From DAISIK01 sp036822055 (lineage in GTDB: Bacteria > Verrucomicrobiota > Verrucomicrobiia > Opitutales > Puniceicoccaceae), in NCBI GenBank assembly GCA_036822055.1, contig DAISIK010000009.1, positions 1 to 64,000 on the forward strand: a stretch of DNA of 64,000 bases, in the 5' to 3' direction. Under the pieces are notes generated by a model. That model had not been told where the DNA came from, made no database searches, and worked only from the letters and a program-made list of their open reading frames with translations. Position numbers and translations under genes: made by a program. Shown here piece by piece: positions 9,085 to 17,231 of the stretch; positions within the stretch are counted from its first letter, which is position 1; each line of letters starts with the position of its first letter.

Positions 9085-10044
9085 TCAACCAAACTGGAGA
9101 AGCTCCAGGAACCCACCATAGGCGAAGACGGCAGCTCCGTAGATCGAGAGAATGGAGGCCAGGAGGGTAAGGTAGAAGCGGGAACTGAGGGTGAGGATGT
9201 AAAGACCAAGACCGGAGGCCACTGCGGCCGAGAAAAAGACCCAATGCCCGAAACTGAAAAAGATGAGTCCAAAGAAGCCGAGGCTGATCATGGCCCGAGC
9301 GCGGAGAATTGGAAAAACCTCGGTGGCAGCAAGACCGATGGCAATGGCCAGAATGAGGTCAATCAGGGCCAGAAAGGTCGCGGGCTGTTGAAGGAGGAGC
9401 TGGGGCGCTGCGTCGGAAACGGCCCTTTTAAGGAGATCAATGGATGGGTAGGAGAAGGCGAAGGCAGTGAGGAGGAGGCTGATAACGAGGGCTGGATTGG
9501 CAGCTGAGAAGGCGAGCTCGCGCGACCGACGGCGGCGGGCGAGGTACTGGGTGTCCTCGGTGTTTCCCTCCGAGGCTGCGAGAATTTTTTCCAGATCGGC
9601 CGCCTTCTTGTCGGTGAAAACCTCTTCGGCGGCAATCTCTTCCGGTTTTTCAAGGGGATGGAGGATGGCGCCGCCAAGATTTACGGGACCTGACTTGGTC
9701 GGTTCACCGGCCCTTTCACCCTCTTCCCCGATCTCGCCCATGGCGAGCAATTCTTCAATCGTAGGTGCTGCCTTCTTGGCTTTTTTAGCTTTGGCTGGCT
9801 TTTCTGATTGCTTGCCGGTGGGGGGTTGCGTCGCGCTGCGAAGGGTGAGCTTGGTCTTGGTTGGAAAGAGAGCGTTGCGGATCACTTCGTTGTTTTCGAA
9901 GGGTTCCCAAGTTTCCGAAGATTCGATGTAGTAGAGGGTTTTTCGGGATACTTGGGATGCTTCCAACAGGGAGCGAAGCTCGTTGATGGAGAAGGGTCCC
10001 CGAGCGTTATCCGAATTTGGCTCTCGAATGATGAAGTCTGGCAT
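9085..10044 (-). CDS. Membrane protein with N-terminal GYF_2-like domain
   Basis: This is a 319-residue protein if started at the ATG at 10044. The frame stays open further upstream, but only this start places the domain at the N-terminus. Residues 1-55 (FIIRE...GPFSINELRSLLEAS...YYIE..ETWEPF) resemble the GYF_2 module of bacterial membrane proteins: a short residue pattern ahead of GPFS, an LR.LL helix and a Trp. A Lys/Ala-rich linker follows (AKAKKAKKAAPTIEELLAMGEIGEEG), then a charged segment and a cluster RRRRSRE. Five or six hydrophobic segments occupy roughly residues 175-319. The function is unknown. It lies immediately upstream of the BrkB-family gene. The neighbouring NUDIX gene is divergent. 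Confidence 0.65.
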   Translation of the reverse strand: MPDFIIREPNSDNARGPFSINELRSLLEASQVSRKTLYYIESSETWEPFENNEVIRNALFPTKTKLTLRSATQPPTGKQSEKPAKAKKAKKAAPTIEELLAMGEIGEEGERAGEPTKSGPVNLGGAILHPLEKPEEIAAEEVFTDKKAADLEKILAASEGNTEDTQYLARRRRSRELAFSAANPALVISLLLTAFAFSYPSIDLLKRAVSDAAPQLLLQQPATFLALIDLILAIAIGLAATEVFPILRARAMISLGFFGLIFFSFGHWVFFSAAVASGLGLYILTLSSRFYLTLLASILSIYGAAVFAYGGFLELLQFG

Positions 10045-10144
10045 CGTTGCTAAAAGCTGAGGTCTCGGTGCCGATTGGGCAAGCGAAGAAGCGGATGGAT
10101 CAAAGCTTGCGGAGGGTGAGGGAAAGGCAGGAAATGGGTGCCCT

Positions 10145-10717
10145 ATGGACGATTGGATTGAGGTGGAAGCCCTGCGGTACTGCCCTTCATGCGGGTTTGA
10201 GGGAATTTTCAAGTTCCAAAGCAACGGATTACGCTGTCGGGCCTGTAGTTTTGAGTTTTTTGTAAATGTTGCTTCAGCGGTGGCGGTACTGGTTCTCGAC
10301 GGCGGGGGTCGGGGGCTTTTTACGGTGAGGCAAAAGGACCCTCGGGCGGGTTACTATGATCTACCGGGAGGTTTCGTTGACCCGGGTGAGAGCCTGGAGG
10401 AGGCGGCACGCAGAGAGGTGCTCGAGGAGGTGGGCATTGAATTGGAGGCGCTGGCGTATGTGGGTTCTTTTCCCAATCGGTACCAATACGGCGGCCTGGT
10501 TTATGCGACGGCGGACGCGTTCTTCATTTCCACGGTCTCGGTGGCCGAGGGCCATCGGGCCGATCTTGAAGAGATCGCCGATCTCAGATGGGTGAATCCG
10601 AGGGAGGTCGACCTCGATTCGGTCGCCTTTTCATCGGTTCGGGCTTTCCTCGAAGGATTGAGGATCGCCCAAGCGGGCAAAGGGGGTGTCGATCCAGGAA
10701 CCGGCTGCGGCATCTGA
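10145..10717 (+). CDS. NUDIX hydrolase with N-terminal zinc ribbon
   Basis: This 190-residue protein should hydrolyse a nucleoside diphosphate linked to another moiety; the substrate is not evident. Residues 11-37 carry a zinc-ribbon pattern CPSC...CRAC. The NUDIX fold follows, with the complete box around residues 78-100 (GFVDPGESLEEAARREVLEE then VGI, matching Gx5Ex7REUXEEXGU). The zinc ribbon plus NUDIX arrangement recalls NADH pyrophosphatase NudC, but the protein is shorter, and I did not find the SQPWPFPxS motif of NudC. Its 3' end overlaps the 3' end of the convergent helicase gene by 87 bases. Confidence 0.88.
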   Translation: MDDWIEVEALRYCPSCGFEGIFKFQSNGLRCRACSFEFFVNVASAVAVLVLDGGGRGLFTVRQKDPRAGYYDLPGGFVDPGESLEEAARREVLEEVGIELEALAYVGSFPNRYQYGGLVYATADAFFISTVSVAEGHRADLEEIADLRWVNPREVDLDSVAFSSVRAFLEGLRIAQAGKGGVDPGTGCGI

Positions 10718-12997
10718 TCGAAGGACGGTGGGCTGCGGCCACCAGTCCGGGAAGGTGGCTTGATAGGCGGGATCGGCAAAGCGCCGGCAATGGAGGAGGA
10801 CCCGGGCGCGGTGGTCGGGGGCGCGGACGAGGCGCCCGACGGCTTGAATGATCTTTTTCATTCCCGGAAGGAGGAATTGCTGCTGAAACCCATCCTCGCC
10901 AGTGAGATCGAGATCGCGGCGGGCTCTTGCCCGCACGGCGGAGACCTCCGGGATCCCCGGACTGATGACCATGACGCGATCGGCGTTCCCTCCGAGGTGG
11001 TCAATACTCTCGCTCAAGCGGGAGCCGAGAACGAGAAGGAGGAGATCGACGCCGGACAGATGGTGGAGTGTCGCGGCGAGGTCGTCGCCATTTTGCCGAT
11101 TCGAAAGCCGGAGGCGGAGACTGGGTTCGATTCCCTCGAGGTAAACGGCGAGCAGCTCGAGGTAGGCAAAGGAGGGGCAGAAAACGACGAGGGGACCGAG
11201 CCCTGGGGAGGTGGCGAAGCGGATGGCGGTAAGGGCTGTGGTGGCGAGGTGTTGATCCCGTCTTTGGCTGCGGGTGTCGACGCGACAATCGATGGCTAGA
11301 TCAAGCTGGTTGGTGGACCAAATGGGCGGGGGATCAATGATGGTGATGACTTCGGGGGCAAGTCCGATTGACCGGGTGAATATCTGGTAGGGTTGAAGGG
11401 TGGCTGATGCGAGACAAACGAGGTGGTAGGAATCGAGGGTCTTTTGAATAAGGGTGGAGGGATCGGTGCATTCGATCCGGAGGGTGCCTCGGGAGGGGAG
11501 GTGGCGGAGGGCTGGAGTCTCCTCATCGGTAAGGCGATCGCGGACGATGAAGAGTCGGCTCAAGATCTCGGCGGAATGCTCCTCGAGGGGATGAGAGAGA
11601 TGAGACTGGAGGTACTCGTCGATGAAGTTTTGGAGGGAGTCCTCAATCCAATAGACTTCGGTGAGCGGGAGATCTGCGGCAGGCGGCAATCGGTCGAGAT
11701 GTTCGCTGATCTCGTCGAGCTGGCGGGAGAGGCCTGGCGAAGCGGCATGAAAGGCGAGGGCATCCGACAATTGGCGGCAATCGCTTGCAGTGAGACCGAC
11801 CGACCAAGCGGCGGCAACCCGCTCGGGGAGGAGGTGCGCCTCGTCGATAACCAGGAGGGTGCGGGAGGGTTGGTAGCCAAAGGACTCGAGGAAGACGTGA
11901 TTACTGGAGTCGGCAAAAACGTAGTTCAAATCGGCGATCCAGACGTAAAAGAAGGGTAGGAGCCCCCGGTTGGTTTGGTACGGGCAGGGCGAGAGCTGAT
12001 CGGGAGGGGACGGATGCTGATGAGCAGGGGAGCTTGAAGCGGGACTTGCGAGGGTTTCGAAGAGGGCTCGGGGGCGAGGATTGGGTGCCTGCGGATCGCA
12101 CGATTGAGCGCGGCAGCCGAGGAATCGACATTCTGGGCGATGTTCTTCGCGGGAGCGCATCTCGAGGGCAATGGTGCGGGAAGCTTGCTCCCCGAAGAGG
12201 CCGGAAAGCTCGGCTTTGATCTGCTCCCGTCCGGTTCGTTTGGCGGTGATGAAGACGACCCTTTCGACAGCCTGCTGGCGGAGAAGGTCGAGAGCCCAGT
12301 GAACGAAGACGGCAGTTTTACCAAAACCAGTGGGGGCTTGAAAAAGAAAAGCCTGGGAGGGCGAAGGAGCGTGGTAAAATGCCTGGAGGGCATCGGCCTG
12401 CTGGGGGCGCCAGGGGCGGGTGGGGGCAAACTGGCGGAGGGTCCGGTTGGCCTCCTGCCGGGCCTCGAGAAAGTCCGCTACGGAGTGGAGGTCGAAAGCG
12501 GTTTGTTGCAGGTCGTTTGCAAGGTGCTCGCAAGACAGTTTTTTGCCGGAAACGAGATCGATGAAGAGGACCTCGGCAGTGATGGAATCGACGCCTAGAT
12601 GATGAGCCCGGGAGAGGAGTAGGCGGTAAATCCCGGTTTGAAGGAAGGCGCTGGGATAGGAAGAACGGAGCAGGTCGGGACGAACCAGAAGCTCGGGATC
12701 CGAGGCCGTGATTGTCTTTATTTCTCGGATACGGATGCAATCCGGCTGCTTTTTGAGAATCTGGTCAATTCTCCCCCGGAGATTAAAGGTCCATTGTCCA
12801 AAGGAGAGAGGGCCGAATATGCCGACTTCGTTTTCGGATAGTTCGGAGGGTTCCTGTTGAATGTGGCGGTGCCAGATCGAGCCGATCTCGGCCCGGCGGC
12901 GGAGGCGGGGTCCGACGGGTGAGGGAGTTCCGCTGGCGAGGGCAGCCAAATCGCGGACGGAGATCTCGAGGGACCGGGAATCGTAGTTGATTTTCAA
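10631..12997 (-). CDS. Fusion of Cas4/RecB-like nuclease and DinG/XPD-type iron-sulfur helicase
   Basis: This 788-residue protein starts at TTG 12997. The N-terminal 180 residues have a PD-(D/E)xK nuclease pattern of the Cas4/RecB type: GRID (Asp78), REIK (Glu92, Lys94) and LQTGIY (Gln120, Tyr124, the QxxxY motif). From residue 195 comes a superfamily-2 helicase of the XPD/DinG class: Walker A APTGFGKT (221-228), four cysteines at 290, 295, 300 and 338 placed as in the XPD iron-sulfur cluster, the CPYQ signature, and DEAH at 385-388. The C-terminal helicase half ends with GRLVRAPDHRARV. Unwinding linked to cleavage of DNA ends is the likely activity, in repair or defence. It begins 21 bases after the stop of the kinase-like gene in the sensor-kinase group and may be cotranscribed with it. 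Confidence 0.85.
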   Translation of the reverse strand: MKINYDSRSLEISVRDLAALASGTPSPVGPRLRRRAEIGSIWHRHIQQEPSELSENEVGIFGPLSFGQWTFNLRGRIDQILKKQPDCIRIREIKTITASDPELLVRPDLLRSSYPSAFLQTGIYRLLLSRAHHLGVDSITAEVLFIDLVSGKKLSCEHLANDLQQTAFDLHSVADFLEARQEANRTLRQFAPTRPWRPQQADALQAFYHAPSPSQAFLFQAPTGFGKTAVFVHWALDLLRQQAVERVVFITAKRTGREQIKAELSGLFGEQASRTIALEMRSREEHRPECRFLGCRAQSCDPQAPNPRPRALFETLASPASSSPAHQHPSPPDQLSPCPYQTNRGLLPFFYVWIADLNYVFADSSNHVFLESFGYQPSRTLLVIDEAHLLPERVAAAWSVGLTASDCRQLSDALAFHAASPGLSRQLDEISEHLDRLPPAADLPLTEVYWIEDSLQNFIDEYLQSHLSHPLEEHSAEILSRLFIVRDRLTDEETPALRHLPSRGTLRIECTDPSTLIQKTLDSYHLVCLASATLQPYQIFTRSIGLAPEVITIIDPPPIWSTNQLDLAIDCRVDTRSQRRDQHLATTALTAIRFATSPGLGPLVVFCPSFAYLELLAVYLEGIEPSLRLRLSNRQNGDDLAATLHHLSGVDLLLLVLGSRLSESIDHLGGNADRVMVISPGIPEVSAVRARARRDLDLTGEDGFQQQFLLPGMKKIIQAVGRLVRAPDHRARVLLHCRRFADPAYQATFPDWWPQPTVLRSDAAAGSWIDTPFARLGDPQSFEESPNR

Positions 12998-13018
12998 GGA
13001 CCGGCCCGGGGTCTTCAG

Positions 13019-14104
13019 TTAATAGAGAGAAAGTGCAGCAGCGGAGGGGCGATTATTACGGGCGATGAGGGTCATGAGGCTCTCGCGGAGGATTTCTCCC
13101 ATGTTGATGCAGTAGAGAAAATCATCGTTCTCGTAATGTTCGGCCAGGGATTCGCGGAGGGCGGCGACCTTCTCGGGGGTGGAAAGGCGATCGTGAGCCA
13201 TCTCGGAGAGGAGGCTCCGGATGCGTTTGTGGACGAGCTGGATGCGCCGGATCAACATGGCGTGCTCCTCGCGCTGGTATTGGAAGGCACTGGTCGGGGT
13301 AAGGACATTCATGCAGAAGAAGACGAGCGGGTTGTTGTCCTTAAAGTATTGAGGCAGGTAGAATTGTTTGCGTCCGCTGTAGGATTGTTGGTCAAAGTCG
13401 AGCGGGCGAATGCGGATTTGAAAGTCCTCAAAATCGGGGGTGATGCTGAGGACAAAATTATAGGAGCGCATATCTCCGAGGAGCCGAATGAAGGCGCGCT
13501 CGTTGAACTTGACGAGTTCTTTGGCGAGGCGGACCCGATTGATTTGCGGGTTTTTCAGCCATTCTTTGATGAAGATGTCTCCCGGCACTCCGATGACGTG
13601 TTCTTCGACGAGGGTTTGGCCGTAGGTCAGGTAGTGCATCCGGTTGGGGGAGAGGAGATGCTCCAGCTCGAGACCGTAGACCCGGGAGGCGTCAGCCTGT
13701 TTGATGTAGTAGTAATCCTGATTCTCGTTGTGGGCGTTGACGATTCGGATTCGGAAGGGCTTGGAATTCCCGAAGGTGCAGAAGTCGATCCGGTCCATGA
13801 AGAGGTGCTCGGTGGCACCGTAATCGCCGTTGGTTTTCAGGATGGCGTAGGTGCGGGTAAGGGCGTCGGAAATCTGCTTCATTTCCTCCGGAGGGTAGCC
13901 GACGGATAGCCAGAGGGTATCATTGCCCTGGCGGTCGGTGAGGGGCACAGAGATGGTAAAGTCGAGCAGGCGCTGGTAGGAGATGGGAAGCTCGGTTTCC
14001 CGGCCGTGGCGAAAAAGGTAGCTGCGGATTCCGTCGCCGAGGGGGTAGACAGGTTTCTTTCGCGTGGCGAGCGGGTGACCGAGGTCTGCTCCGGCGGGGT
14101 TCAC
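13019..14104 (-). CDS. Unrecognised protein with protein-kinase-like signature, coupled to two sensor kinases
   Basis: I do not recognise a named family for this 361-residue protein. It starts at GTG 14104, which shares its first base with the stop codon (TAG) of the REC-histidine kinase, so translation is probably coupled. Several residues fall in the order of a protein-kinase or lipid-kinase fold: Lys135 in YYIK, Glu146/Glu148 in GLELEHLL, a hinge-like TLVEEHVIGVPGD (164-176), then GDMRSYN (Asp211, Asn216, the D-x4-N spacing of the catalytic loop) and PLDFD (Asp236, equivalent to DFG). A catalytic or pseudo-catalytic kinase-like protein is therefore my inference, not an established identity. 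No signal peptide or membrane segment is seen. The C-terminal part is helical and charged. Confidence 0.5.
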   Translation of the reverse strand: MNPAGADLGHPLATRKKPVYPLGDGIRSYLFRHGRETELPISYQRLLDFTISVPLTDRQGNDTLWLSVGYPPEEMKQISDALTRTYAILKTNGDYGATEHLFMDRIDFCTFGNSKPFRIRIVNAHNENQDYYYIKQADASRVYGLELEHLLSPNRMHYLTYGQTLVEEHVIGVPGDIFIKEWLKNPQINRVRLAKELVKFNERAFIRLLGDMRSYNFVLSITPDFEDFQIRIRPLDFDQQSYSGRKQFYLPQYFKDNNPLVFFCMNVLTPTSAFQYQREEHAMLIRRIQLVHKRIRSLLSEMAHDRLSTPEKVAALRESLAEHYENDDFLYCINMGEILRESLMTLIARNNRPSAAALSLY

Positions 14105-15213
14105 TAAGCCTCTTGTCTGGCGGGCTGAAGTTCGGGAACGTGGTGAATCCGCAGGGTGAAGTAGAAGCGGCTGCCCTCGCCCTTCTTACTTTCCATCCCG
14201 ATATCGCCACCGAGTTTTTCGACAATTTTCCGTGCGATGCAGAGCCCCAGGCCGCCCTCGCTTCCGGCGGATTCGTTGAAGAAACTTTGGGGGCTAGGGT
14301 TCTCAAATCCCTCGCCGTTATCCCAGACGGAGTAGCGCACGTATCCGTTGGCAAGCTCCTCGGCGGTGATCATGAGGCGGGGTGGGCGGCCGCCTTGCTT
14401 GATCCCGTTAAGGAGGAGGGAGACCCAGACCTCCTCGATCCAGTTGGGAACACCGAGGGCATCAAAAAGGGGTTCAGGGATTTCGATTTCGAGGCCGATT
14501 TTCTCTTCGAATTTAGTCAGACGCCGGCGGGCTCGCTCGATGATCTCGATCATGAGGATGGGCTCGAGCTCGATTTCCTCCGAGCGGATGCTCGAGAGAA
14601 CGAGGAGCTCCTCGACGATGTTGGAGAGGTCGACCCCGGAGTGGTGCACGTGGCGAATCATCTCGAGGTGGTCCTCCGGGGCGACGATCTCCTCGGAAGA
14701 AATGAGGGCATCGGAGATGCCGACGATGGTATTGAGGGGACCGCGCAGGTGATCCGCGACGATGGTGGCATAGGCATTGAGGTCCTCGATCATTCCATCG
14801 CGCTCGATGATGCGTGCCTCGAGGCTGCGCTGCAGTTCCCGGAGGCGAATGTGGGTGCGAATGCGAGCGAGGACTTCTTCCTGTTGGAAGGGTTTGGTGA
14901 CGTAATCGACCCCGCCGCTATTGAAGGCCTTTACTTTGCTTTGGGCATCGTGCAGGGCGGTCATGAAGATGATGGGGACGTGGGCAAGTGAGTCGATTTT
15001 CTTGAGCTGTTCGCAGGTTTCATAACCGTCCAGACCGGGCATCATGATATCGAGGAGGATGAGGTCCGGGGTGGCGTATTGGACCCGGCGGAGGGCGCTT
15101 TCGCCGCTTTCAGCGCTGAGGACGCGGAAGCCCAGACCGGATAGGTACTCAAAGAGGACGGAGAGATTGGTGGGGTTGTCGTCAACGATGAGGATGGTGG
15201 CGTTTTCGCTCAT
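14104..15213 (-). CDS. Receiver-first hybrid histidine kinase (REC-HisKA-HATPase)
   Basis: This 369-residue cytoplasmic signalling protein has no membrane segment. Residues 5-120 form a receiver domain: ILIVDD, phospho-acceptor Asp55 in LILLDIMMPGLDG, the switch Thr in FMTA, and Lys in TKPF. A coiled linker leads to a histidine-kinase core at about residues 140-355. The H-box is divergent, ADHLRGPLNTI, but keeps its His. The N-box reads LLLNGIKQG, G1 is DNGEGF and G2 is GGLGLCIA, so ATP binding looks intact. The ATG overlaps the stop of the upstream hybrid kinase by four bases. Such receiver-first kinases often take phosphate from a partner sensor, here probably the upstream kinase. That link is inferred from position. 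Confidence 0.85.
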   Translation of the reverse strand: MSENATILIVDDNPTNLSVLFEYLSGLGFRVLSAESGESALRRVQYATPDLILLDIMMPGLDGYETCEQLKKIDSLAHVPIIFMTALHDAQSKVKAFNSGGVDYVTKPFQQEEVLARIRTHIRLRELQRSLEARIIERDGMIEDLNAYATIVADHLRGPLNTIVGISDALISSEEIVAPEDHLEMIRHVHHSGVDLSNIVEELLVLSSIRSEEIELEPILMIEIIERARRRLTKFEEKIGLEIEIPEPLFDALGVPNWIEEVWVSLLLNGIKQGGRPPRLMITAEELANGYVRYSVWDNGEGFENPSPQSFFNESAGSEGGLGLCIARKIVEKLGGDIGMESKKGEGSRFYFTLRIHHVPELQPARQEA

Positions 15214-17108
15214 GATTTGATTTTTGGGATTGTGACGGGATCGGAGAGGAAGGACTCGATGAATGCACAGATCCTATCGGTTTGAAAAGTTTTGGCAAGG
15301 CGATCCACTTTCTCAGTAAAAATGCCGAGGCTGGGATCCTGGTCTTTGAGGTTTTTGGTAAGCTCCCGGAGGGCGATTAAATCCCCCATGGCGGCAGCGT
15401 TGAGAAGTTCGGTAATTTTCTCTTTTTCGGGCACGACCATCTGGGTACTGTTGCTCTCGGTCTCGGGCTCACCAAACTTCCATTCGAGGCTGAGGGCAGT
15501 TTGGATGGTTCGGAGAAGTTTGGCGGTATCGACGGGTTTGGGGAGGATTACATCAAAGAGTTTCCAGCGGGGATCTGAGTTACTGGGCCGCAAGGGCATA
15601 GCGGTAATCGCAATGGCGAAGAGAGTCTTATGGCGGGGCTGCTTCCGGATGGTCTCAACGAGGTCGAGGCCGGAAAAATTGGGCATCCGAATATCGCTGA
15701 GGAGGAGGTCAAATTTTCGTTTTTTGAGCAAGGTGTTGGCCATCTCGAAACTTTCCGCCTTGAAGATGCCGAACCCGATCGGGCCGAGGAAATCGCTCAA
15801 GAGGTTGAGGCTTTCGGGGTCGTCATCGACGACGAGGATTTCGCGTGTCGGGCCGAGGTAACCGGCCGGGTGCTGGCGTTCTCGCGGGATGAAGGCACTT
15901 CCGTCCGGGCTGACGGGGACATCAACCTCGAACCAGAACATGGATCCCTCGCCGATACCACTCTCCACCCTTAGCTCGCTTCCGAGCAGATGAATGAGGC
16001 TCCTGGAAATATTGAGACCGAGACCGGTACCTTCGCGGGGAAATCCGGGTGAATCGATTTGGCGAAAACTCTCGAAGATCGAATCGAGCTGATCCTCCGG
16101 GATGCCGACGCCCGTATCGATGACCTCAAAGCAAACCCGGGCCATGCGATCTGATTCAAGGGTGCGCTGGCGGCGGTGGACGCGTAGACGAACCTCACCC
16201 TGAGCAGTGAATTTGATGGCGTTGCCGAGGAGGTTGACGAGGACCTGGCGGAGGGATTTTTCGTCGGTCGTGATGTTGTCGGGGAGATCGTGATCGACTT
16301 CGAGAAGGAGGCGAAGACCCTTGGCATCGGCCCTGAGGCGAATCATTTCGATGATCTCGGAGAGGAAGGTCCGGAGGGAGATGAGGTGGAGTTCGAGCTG
16401 GCGCTTGCCGGCCTCGATCTTGGAGAGGTCGAGGATGTCATTGATGAGGGTGAGGAGGTGCTCGCCACTTTTCTGGATGATCTCGAGACCCTCACGCGCA
16501 CCGCTGTCGATGCCAGAGGTGCGGAGGAGGATCTGGGCATAGCCGAGGATTCCGTTAAGGGGGGTGCGAATCTCGTGGCTCATGTTGGCGAGAAACTGGC
16601 TTTTGGCGCGATTGGCGTTTTTGGCATCGCGGGCAGCTTTTTTGGCTGCGGCAGCGGTTTCTGCGAGTTTGGTGTTGAGGTTTTCCGCTTCCTTCTTGGC
16701 CTCAACCAGCCGGGTCTCGGTCAGTTTCTGAGGGGTGATGTCATCAATAAGGGCGAGGAAGAGGCTGCGGCCTTCGATGGTTGATGGGGCGGATTCGACA
16801 AAGATTTTTAACCAGAGGGGTTTGCCGTCTTCCCGGCGGTACTGGACCTCGAAGGCGGAAGAGTTTCCGGAAGCAACGAGGCGCCTGAGGTCCGCATCGA
16901 TGGGTGCTTTGGCGGGGGTGAAGAGGGGGAGATCGAGCAGGGTAAGGCCGAGGAGGTTTTGGGAGCGCGGACCAAGCATTTTCATGAGCCGGGAATTGGT
17001 CCACTGAATCTCCAAATCCGGGGTAAAAAGAAGGGCACCGAGACTCTGAACTGCGCCGAGAGGAAAGTCTGGCGGGCGTCGGTTGGTCGGTGTAGAGGAG
17101 GCAGTCAC
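15210..17108 (-). CDS. PAS-domain hybrid histidine kinase with C-terminal receiver
   Basis: This 632-residue cytoplasmic sensor starts at GTG 17108. Residues about 15-130 form a PAS domain with the PAC-type ending (YRREDGKPLWLKI). A coiled coil rich in Ala and Lys (135-170) leads to a canonical kinase core: H-box FLANMSHEIRTPLNGILGY with His178, N-box LLGNAIKFT, G1 DTGVGIP, F-box region and G2 GTGLGLNIS. A receiver domain occupies about residues 423-540 (ILVVDDDPES, Asp472 in LLLSDIRMP, Lys in LPKPVD). The final 90 residues are helical and do not show a histidine phosphotransfer motif. It is the first gene of a tightly packed group with the receiver-first kinase, the kinase-like protein and perhaps the nuclease-helicase. 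Confidence 0.92.
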   Translation of the reverse strand: MTASSTPTNRRPPDFPLGAVQSLGALLFTPDLEIQWTNSRLMKMLGPRSQNLLGLTLLDLPLFTPAKAPIDADLRRLVASGNSSAFEVQYRREDGKPLWLKIFVESAPSTIEGRSLFLALIDDITPQKLTETRLVEAKKEAENLNTKLAETAAAAKKAARDAKNANRAKSQFLANMSHEIRTPLNGILGYAQILLRTSGIDSGAREGLEIIQKSGEHLLTLINDILDLSKIEAGKRQLELHLISLRTFLSEIIEMIRLRADAKGLRLLLEVDHDLPDNITTDEKSLRQVLVNLLGNAIKFTAQGEVRLRVHRRQRTLESDRMARVCFEVIDTGVGIPEDQLDSIFESFRQIDSPGFPREGTGLGLNISRSLIHLLGSELRVESGIGEGSMFWFEVDVPVSPDGSAFIPRERQHPAGYLGPTREILVVDDDPESLNLLSDFLGPIGFGIFKAESFEMANTLLKKRKFDLLLSDIRMPNFSGLDLVETIRKQPRHKTLFAIAITAMPLRPSNSDPRWKLFDVILPKPVDTAKLLRTIQTALSLEWKFGEPETESNSTQMVVPEKEKITELLNAAAMGDLIALRELTKNLKDQDPSLGIFTEKVDRLAKTFQTDRICAFIESFLSDPVTIPKIKS

Positions 17109-17201
17109 GAGCAGCAGAAGGGCTATTCAATGACTATCAGAGAGACGGCGGATGGGTCAACCGCGCACCTTGCTGGGGGCCGGTTTTAGGCTGCCCAATG
17201 G

Positions 17202-17231
17202 CCCGGAAGAAAGGAGGAGGCCCCTTCCGGG
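17202..17231 (-). terminator. Hairpin directly after the CoA-transferase stop codon
   Basis: Arms CCCGGAAG (17202-17209) and CTTCCGGG (17224-17231) form an 8-bp perfect stem with a 14-base loop, abutting the stop codon. There is no run of T after it on the minus strand, so termination here is plausible but not certain. Confidence 0.4.

Noticed and set aside
13136..13909. 257-residue plus-strand frame opposite the kinase-like gene
   Set aside because: Biased Gly/Val/Asp/Glu composition typical of antisense frames; no motif.
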